Assembly: GCA_946490455.1 (NCBI GenBank)
Contig: CAMLXE010000028.1
Location: forward strand, 1-11,814
Length of the DNA stretch: 11,814 nucleotides
Reading direction: 5' to 3'
Source of the DNA: an uncultured Desulfovibrio sp.
GTDB taxonomy: Bacteria > Desulfobacterota > Desulfovibrionia > Desulfovibrionales > Desulfovibrionaceae
Shown: one piece after another, positions 7,516 through 11,814 of the stretch
Numbering within the stretch: the first letter of the stretch is position 1
How the letters are laid out: every line of letters starts with the position of its first letter
Translations under genes and position numbers: made by a program
The notes under the pieces: model-generated
Databases searched by the model: none
Seen by the model: only the letters and a program-made list of their open reading frames with translations
Told to the model about the DNA's origin: nothing

Positions 7516-8760
7516 TCAAACCCGCACATAGAAACCGCGTTCCAATCCTTCAAGCGAACAGTGAAGAACGCCTTCCATTCCCGGATGCAAAAGCTCTGTA
7601 CGCTCCCCTCGATGATTTTCCAGTGCATATGCTCCTGGAATGAGAGCCGGCCGATGCAGGCCGGGGACGAGGACATGCGCTTCCCGCTCTGCCGACCAGG
7701 GCGAGCGGACCTGAATTTTCCAGCTTCCTTCTGCCAGAGGTTCCAGCAATCTGGCCGCAACAGGCCTGGGAGAAAAACCTTCTGCCGGTTGTTCCAGCCG
7801 ACGCCGAGGCAGGAAAAAACCGGATGAAAGCGGCCTTGATGCCGTATGAAACAGCTCATTCAGACAGGTTCTGAAAAATTCTGGTGAACAGCTTCCCGCC
7901 GCACAGCCATCCAGTGCCGTTCTGTAGGCATCCACCACCTGCGCCACATATCCTCCGCTCTTGGTTCTTCCTTCCAATTTGAGTGCGTGTGCGCCGGATC
8001 TGAAAAGCCAGGGCAGCCAGCGCAGCAGGCAAAGGTCGTGAGGCGCCCAGATACCGCTAAAATCTTCTCCCTGCTGAACATTCCAGAGAACCTCGCCAGC
8101 CCTCTTCTGTTCCTCCACCGAAAGAGTCATGCCTCTGTAGTCAAATCGGCAGGGCTGTGTACACCGGCCCTGATTGGCAGGTCTGCTGTTGGCCCAGGCA
8201 GAAAGAAGGCAATGGCCGGATAAAGCCAGACACATGGCCCCATGCACAAAAAGTTCAATTTCGACTCCCGGGCAGGCGGCAATAAGATCACGTATGTCTC
8301 TTGCCGAAAGTTCTCGGGCAAGATTGACACGCATCACGCCCGCTTCCTTCCAGAAGGCGACAGATTCCCTGTTTACCGTATGTGCCTGTGTGGACAGATG
8401 GATCGGTATATCCGGGCACAGTCGTCTCGCAAGCAGGATAACTCCCGGATCGGCCGCAATCAGTCCATCTACCCCGACATCGGGGAGGGTTTCCAGCATG
8501 GACTCCACTTCGGCAAGATTCCGGTCATAAGGCAGGGCATTCAGACAGTAATAAACCCGCACTCCGGAGCTGTGAGCCTCACTTACGGCTTTTGACAGGG
8601 CATCGCCGGCAAACCCCGTGCAGGTCGTACGCAGGCTCAGTTCCGGTCCTCCAAGGTAAACGGCATCGGCGCCATAAAGAAGCGCGGCCTCAAACTGTTC
8701 ACGTCCTCCTGCTGGAGCAAGGAGTTCCGGTTTCTCGAGGATGGGGAGCGCTGTCATCAT
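7516..8760 (-). CDS. U32-family protein (TrhP/RlhA/UbiU-like; candidate RNA hydroxylation enzyme)
   Basis: This 414-residue protein carries the exact U32 signature E169-x-F-x2-G-A-M-C177-x4-G-x-C184-x-L-S187. Further conserved cysteines are C200, C204 and C244 (in HDLCLL). By analogy with UbiU, C177, C184, C200 and C244 are the probable [4Fe-4S] ligands. KLEGRTKSGGYVAQVVDAYR at 261-280 and a C-terminal beta domain (about 330-414) place it nearer to TrhP-like members than to the shorter UbiU/UbiV. TrhP uses prephenate to make 5-hydroxyuridine in tRNA, and RlhA hydroxylates 23S rRNA. Which reaction applies here is not determined; many members are still annotated as peptidases or collagenases. 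The start at 8760 overlaps the transporter stop (TGATG) and has GAGGG 7 nt upstream. A second ATG follows immediately at 8757. An open extension to 8826 lies inside the transporter gene and is rejected. Confidence 0.85.
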   Translation of the reverse strand: MMTALPILEKPELLAPAGGREQFEAALLYGADAVYLGGPELSLRTTCTGFAGDALSKAVSEAHSSGVRVYYCLNALPYDRNLAEVESMLETLPDVGVDGLIAADPGVILLARRLCPDIPIHLSTQAHTVNRESVAFWKEAGVMRVNLARELSARDIRDLIAACPGVEIELFVHGAMCLALSGHCLLSAWANSRPANQGRCTQPCRFDYRGMTLSVEEQKRAGEVLWNVQQGEDFSGIWAPHDLCLLRWLPWLFRSGAHALKLEGRTKSGGYVAQVVDAYRTALDGCAAGSCSPEFFRTCLNELFHTASRPLSSGFFLPRRRLEQPAEGFSPRPVAARLLEPLAEGSWKIQVRSPWSAEREAHVLVPGLHRPALIPGAYALENHRGERTELLHPGMEGVLHCSLEGLERGFYVRV

Positions 8761-9698
8761 CAATTTTCCCTCGTTTGCTTCTGACTCAGAATCACCCCTC
8801 CAAGAACCAGAGCGCAGGCGGCCCATTGCCCGGGAGTCAGGCTTTCGTCAAGAAAAAGAATTCCAAAAAACAGACTGAATACGGGTGTCAGATTGAGAAA
8901 GGCTCCGATTCTGGAAGCCGGAGCATGCCGGAGCGCAAAATTGTACATGAGAAAGGAAACCAGCGTGACCACGCCTCCAAGGTACAATACAGCCAGAGAA
9001 GGCAGCAGAGGGAAGCTGTCCGGAAACTCCACCACTGGTAACGCCAGCAGCGGCATAAAAAAGAAAAAACCAACCAGAGACTGCATGGTCGTAATAAGAA
9101 CCGGAGCACACACCGGTGAAAGCTGCTTGGCGCAAAAGACATAGCCAGTTGCACAGAGCATGGCCAGCACTTCAAGGCTGTTGCCCAAAACGGGGTTGGG
9201 AACCGCCTCCGTAACCTCAGCACCGTAACTCAGCCAGATAACGCCAAATACGGCCAGCAAGAAACCGATACAAACCCAGAAACCGGGCCGTTCTCCCAGG
9301 AAAAGCCACGCCACAATCATCACAGCCAGCGGAAGTGTCGCCACAATCATTCCAGCCTGAGAAGCTGTGGTGTACTGAATGCCATATCCTTCAAAAACAA
9401 AATAGAAACAGGGTTCGCAAAGCGCCAGCAGCACCACAAAAAGCCAGTCTCTGCGAGAAAGCCGGCTGTCAAAAAGCAGCGGTTGCGGCGAACGACGCCA
9501 GAGCGTCAGCCGCAACAGGAAAAGAACAACCAGAGAGCAGCCCATTCGCCCGAAAACCATGACTACCGGATCAAAGACAGCCACGGCAACCTTCAGGGCA
9601 ATAAAGGAACTTCCCCAGAGCATAACCGCTATCAGCAGAGCCAGCATGGCCCGTATCTGAAGAGGAATGGACGCACACAATCGCAACACGGAAGCCAT
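8760..9698 (-). CDS. EamA/DMT-family membrane transporter
   Basis: The 312-residue inner-membrane protein is made of two EamA repeats (about 20-157 and 170-306) with roughly ten hydrophobic segments, typical of drug/metabolite exporters. Characteristic blocks are WGSSFIALKVA at 28-38 near the N-terminus and LTPVFSLFFGILFLDE at 270-285. The substrate cannot be deduced; relatives export amino acids, sugars or drugs. A GTG at 9710 opens the frame, but the ATG at 9698 is preferred because GGTGG lies 8-9 nt upstream and the GTG has no ribosome binding site. The stop codon shares one base with the start of the U32 gene, so the two are translationally coupled in one operon. A 640-bp gene-free region lies upstream. 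Confidence 0.88.
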   Translation of the reverse strand: MASVLRLCASIPLQIRAMLALLIAVMLWGSSFIALKVAVAVFDPVVMVFGRMGCSLVVLFLLRLTLWRRSPQPLLFDSRLSRRDWLFVVLLALCEPCFYFVFEGYGIQYTTASQAGMIVATLPLAVMIVAWLFLGERPGFWVCIGFLLAVFGVIWLSYGAEVTEAVPNPVLGNSLEVLAMLCATGYVFCAKQLSPVCAPVLITTMQSLVGFFFFMPLLALPVVEFPDSFPLLPSLAVLYLGGVVTLVSFLMYNFALRHAPASRIGAFLNLTPVFSLFFGILFLDESLTPGQWAACALVLGGVILSQKQTREN

Positions 9699-9805
9699 TA
9701 TACAATCCACCAGAAAAGCAGCTACAGAAAATAAATGTTACTGCGCCGAAAACACAAGATCCGGTTCTAGCAGAGTTCGTTCCCAAAGCCTACCCTCATC
9801 TTTCG

Positions 9806-9833
9806 CCTGGCACGGCAGCCAGGAAAAAGTATA
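9806..9833 (-). promoter_or_regulatory. Candidate -10 box and leader hairpin for the transporter operon
   Basis: On the minus strand, TATACT (9828-9833) is a good -10 box, but no convincing -35 lies 16-18 bp upstream. Directly downstream is a 6-bp perfect hairpin (9806-9811 with 9818-9823, 6-nt loop) that would sit near the 5' end of a transcript of about 120 nt before the start codon. The hairpin is seen; promoter activity is uncertain. Confidence 0.25.
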
Positions 9834-9935
9834 TGTCTCGCAACCCGCTGTAGCTGAGAATTGTCATGTGACCCGCTGCCCCATCAGACTCCCCCCCATG
9901 CTCTGGATTCACACAGGACCTGCCCCTCAAGAGAG

Positions 9936-9972
9936 AAAAAACAGCCTCTCCATCTTTTGGAAAAATAGAGAG
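9936..9972 (-). terminator. Orphan terminator-like hairpin, possible attenuator
   Basis: On the minus strand, 9965-9972 pairs with 9946-9953 as an 8-bp stem (one G-U), and TTTT/AAAA can extend it inward. After a 4-nt gap comes a T6 run (complement of 9936-9941). No gene on this strand ends nearby. It lies about 240 bp upstream of the transporter start, so it would end either a small RNA or a long transporter leader. Confidence 0.4.
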
Positions 9973-10047
9973 AAGTCTTTCCCGCTTTTCTGAAACATCC
10001 ATCGTGTATCTTATGACAGCTCAGTCAGGACTGATTCTCCAAAACAG

Positions 10048-10059
10048 GTTCTATAGAAC
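10048..10059. repeat. 12-bp perfect palindrome GTTCTATAGAAC
   Basis: This perfect inverted repeat lies about 280 bp before the PLP-enzyme start and 350 bp before the transporter start. It could be a dimeric regulator's operator. A neighbouring inverted repeat TCAGT-N4-ACTGA occurs at 10021-10034. No regulator can be named. Confidence 0.35.
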
Positions 10060-10275
10060 TGAACAAAGCTCTTTTTCCCATGCTGCACCCCGAACCAGAT
10101 GCAAAAGTCCACTGCATATGGCATAAACATTTTGTCTGCTGTCTGTTCCACAATTCAGCTGGTACCGGTGTACCAAGCGAATATGGAGACTCTCAGCCGC
10201 CTTTCAAAAGGAGCCAGACCTCCCATTTTCCTTTCAGCCAATCATGGTGGCTCCGAAAAAGAAATACACTTGCTC

Positions 10276-10305
10276 TTGCCGTATCTGGATTGTTTCAGCT
10301 ACAGT
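10276..10305 (+). promoter_or_regulatory. Weak candidate promoter for the PLP-enzyme gene
   Basis: TTGCCG (10276-10281) and TACAGT (10300-10305) are 18 bp apart. They match sigma-70 boxes at about 3/6 and 4/6 and would start transcription roughly 25-30 nt before the ATG at 10339. This is the best pair I found, but it is not strong. Confidence 0.25.
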
Positions 10306-10338
10306 CTCCTCGCCATCTTCCCCAACACGAGGTTTTCC

Positions 10339-11811
10339 ATGTTTGATTTGAAGATCAATGAACAGTGTCTTGAACACGCTGTCCAGCGTGCCCGCGAAAA
10401 GGGTGTCATCATTCCCACCTTCGCTCAGATGCGGAATCCTGAAACCATCCCCGACTCCATCAAGGAACGTCTCAGCCATACAGGATTATGGGATCTCGAT
10501 CCCGTAAATCTGTTCCGTATTACCTGGAAAAACAGTCCGGTGGATTCCGGAGGTGGATTTGGCGGCGTCAATCATCTGGTGCTGCCTCCGGAACTGACCG
10601 GCGTCAAGGCTCGTATCATCGTTCTTACGGGGAAATGGTTCCCCACCGGGGCGCACAAGGTAGGAGCCGCGTTCGGCTGTCTTGTTCCCCGTCTTGTCAC
10701 AGGTCAGTTTGACCCGATTACCCAAAAGGCGGTCTGGCCTTCTACAGGCAATTACTGCCGCGGAGGCGCCTATGATTCCGCGCTGCTCGGCTGTTCGTCC
10801 ATAGCGGTTCTGCCCGAGGGCATGAGCCGGGAACGTTTCGAATGGCTTGATAAGGTTGCCGGGGAAGTCATCAAGACACCAGGGTCCGAATCCTGTATTC
10901 GGGAACTGTTCGATACCTGCCGCAATCTGCGTCAGTCCAGCGATGACGTCGTCATTTTCAACCAGTTTGAAGAATTCGGAAACTATCTGTGGCACTACAG
11001 CGTCACAGGGCCAGCCATTGAAGAAGCCGTACAGGCACATCTGGACGGTCCTCGCGGTATCCGGCATCTCCGGGGAGTGGTCATGGCAACAGGTTCGGGA
11101 GGAACGATTGCCTCTGCCGACTATATCAAGTTCAACTATCCGTGGGTTCGGATTGCGGCAGTTGAAGCGCTTCAGTGTCCTACTCTGCTTGTCAACGGTT
11201 TCGGCGATCACCGGATCGAAGGCATCGGCGACAGGCATATCCCCTGGATTCATAATGTCAAAAACACGGACATGGCCATTGCCGTCGACGATATGGCAGC
11301 CATGAGCTGTCTGCGCCTCTTCAATGAAGAACCCGGTCGCAACTGCCTTGCCGAACGAGGCCTCGACGCAGCTCTTGTGGATTCTCTGAATCTGCTTGGT
11401 ATTTCCGGCTGCGCCAATGTGCTTGCCGCAATCAAATTTGCCAGATACTACGAACTGGGCGAACAGGATCTGGTCGTGACAGTGGCTACGGATTCCGTAG
11501 ATCTCTATCGGAGCCGTCTGGAAGAAATGAACGAGCAGTATGGTTCCTTCTCTTCCCTTGATGCCGCAGTGACCCTTGAGCATCATATCCTTGGGCAGAA
11601 TACTGCCGACATGCTCGAACTGACAGTTCCGTCCCGCAAGAGAATTCATAATCTTAAATACTTTACCTGGGTAGAACAACAGGGCAAGACTGCAGACGAG
11701 CTGCTCTGTCAATGGTATGATGAGCGCTACTGGGAAAGCATCCCCGATGCACTGGAACAGATCGACAGTCTGATTGTGCAGTTCAACCGCCGTACGGGAC
11801 TTTCAGTCTGA
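10339..11811 (+). CDS. CysK-like fold-type II pyridoxal-phosphate enzyme, function unassigned
   Basis: The 490-residue protein resembles cysteine synthase/tryptophan-synthase-beta family enzymes and probably acts on an amino acid in the cytoplasm. K107 in FPTGAHKVGA is the likely PLP Schiff-base lysine. STGNYCRGGA (135-144) matches the substrate-carboxylate loop, and GSGGT (252-256) matches the PLP-phosphate loop. It is longer than CysK (about 310-320 aa), with roughly 60 extra N-terminal and 100 extra C-terminal residues. Similar proteins in this bacterial group carry only generic PLP-subunit-beta names; cysteine synthase, desulfhydrase or another beta-replacement activity all remain possible. 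The frame is open from 10099, but the ATG at 10339 has GAGG 6 nt upstream and begins where the protein sequence becomes family-like, so the upstream 80 codons are left out. The stop is 3 bp before the window end, so its terminator and any downstream partner are not visible. Confidence 0.82.
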   Translation: MFDLKINEQCLEHAVQRAREKGVIIPTFAQMRNPETIPDSIKERLSHTGLWDLDPVNLFRITWKNSPVDSGGGFGGVNHLVLPPELTGVKARIIVLTGKWFPTGAHKVGAAFGCLVPRLVTGQFDPITQKAVWPSTGNYCRGGAYDSALLGCSSIAVLPEGMSRERFEWLDKVAGEVIKTPGSESCIRELFDTCRNLRQSSDDVVIFNQFEEFGNYLWHYSVTGPAIEEAVQAHLDGPRGIRHLRGVVMATGSGGTIASADYIKFNYPWVRIAAVEALQCPTLLVNGFGDHRIEGIGDRHIPWIHNVKNTDMAIAVDDMAAMSCLRLFNEEPGRNCLAERGLDAALVDSLNLLGISGCANVLAAIKFARYYELGEQDLVVTVATDSVDLYRSRLEEMNEQYGSFSSLDAAVTLEHHILGQNTADMLELTVPSRKRIHNLKYFTWVEQQGKTADELLCQWYDERYWESIPDALEQIDSLIVQFNRRTGLSV

Positions 11812-11814
11812 GTC

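Larger units (their letters stand above)
9699..10338. other. 640-bp gene-free stretch between divergent transporter and PLP-enzyme genes
   Basis: Open frames here have no ribosome binding sites and no recognisable protein sequence. Visible structure from left to right: a 6-bp hairpin at 9806-9823; an 8-bp direct repeat ACCCGCTG (9843-9850, 9871-9878); a C7 run (9891-9897); a minus-strand terminator-like hairpin with a competing partner (9931-9972); a 5-bp hairpin (10021-10034); a 12-bp palindrome (10048-10059); a 6-bp hairpin (10160-10175); and GGAGCC/GGCTCC (10210-10255 region). No known riboswitch or small RNA family could be matched by eye. Confidence 0.6.

Noticed and set aside
8758..8826. 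N-terminal extension of the U32 protein to 8826
   Set aside because: It would lie inside the transporter coding region. The TGATG overlap and the GAGGG box favour 8760.
9901..9926. Sequence on the plus strand resembling the B12 box of a cobalamin riboswitch (CAGGACCTGCC)
   Set aside because: Two bases are missing from the conserved core, and I could not find the other conserved cobalamin-riboswitch blocks in order. A covariance-model scan would settle it.
10113..10140. Possible sigma-54 promoter (TGGCAT with downstream TTTTG)
   Set aside because: The essential GC of the -12 element is absent.
10080..10346. 88-codon open frame upstream of the PLP enzyme
   Set aside because: It has no Shine-Dalgarno, no recognisable sequence, and it overlaps the preferred start of the PLP enzyme.
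10244..10351. 35-codon open frame overlapping the PLP-enzyme start, as a leader peptide
   Set aside because: It has no ribosome binding site. Its two cysteines (CSC) are too few to argue for a cysteine-sensing attenuator, and no terminator follows.
10486..11712. 408-codon open frame antisense to the PLP enzyme
   Set aside because: It lies wholly opposite a gene with intact PLP-site motifs, shows no recognisable domain, and is explained by codon bias leaving the opposite frame free of stops.

Overview
The window reads as an ordinary core-genome segment of a strictly anaerobic, sulfate- or sulfite-respiring bacterium, most likely in the Desulfovibrionaceae (Desulfovibrio/Bilophila-like). This is an inference from gene content: an electron-bifurcating Nfn transhydrogenase, a very large FAD/Fe-S/CCG 2-hydroxyacid dehydrogenase of the type common in these bacteria, moderate GC, and gene forms typical of the group. 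No rRNA, tRNA, CRISPR, insertion sequence or phage gene was seen.

Region 1 (1-6264, all minus strand) is an energy-metabolism block. It starts with a strong promoter at 6322-6350 and a 1197-residue dehydrogenase (2671-6264) that joins an FAD domain, two ferredoxin-like [4Fe-4S] motifs and two HdrD-like CCG domains in one chain. After a 327-bp gap come nfnA (1498-2343) and nfnB (72-1505), which overlap by 8 bp, and then an intrinsic terminator (1-45). The likely logic is that the dehydrogenase takes electrons from a 2-hydroxyacid (D-lactate or a relative), while Nfn balances NADH, NADPH and ferredoxin. The 327-bp gap contains a compact 51-nt sequence that can fold as a perfect three-way junction.

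Region 2 (6265-9698) begins with a divergent intergenic region whose two promoters appear to overlap. To its right is a plus-strand RlmM-like RNA 2'-O-methyltransferase (6406-7377). It converges on a minus-strand two-gene operon: an EamA/DMT transporter (8760-9698) followed, with a TGATG stop/start overlap, by a U32-family protein related to RNA-hydroxylation enzymes (7516-8760). Two of the three genes therefore look like RNA-modification genes.

Region 3 (9699-11814) is a 640-bp gene-free stretch followed by a CysK-like fold-type II PLP enzyme of 490 residues (10339-11811). The open frame extends 240 bp upstream of the real start, but the Shine-Dalgarno sequence and the conserved N-terminus place the start at 10339. 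The gene-free stretch holds several inverted repeats, including a minus-strand terminator-like hairpin with a competing alternative pairing, and a 12-bp perfect palindrome.

I found no clearly new multigene system. The best leads are the three-way-junction RNA element, the switch-like hairpin upstream of the transporter, the overlapping divergent promoters, and the unassigned CysK-like enzyme.
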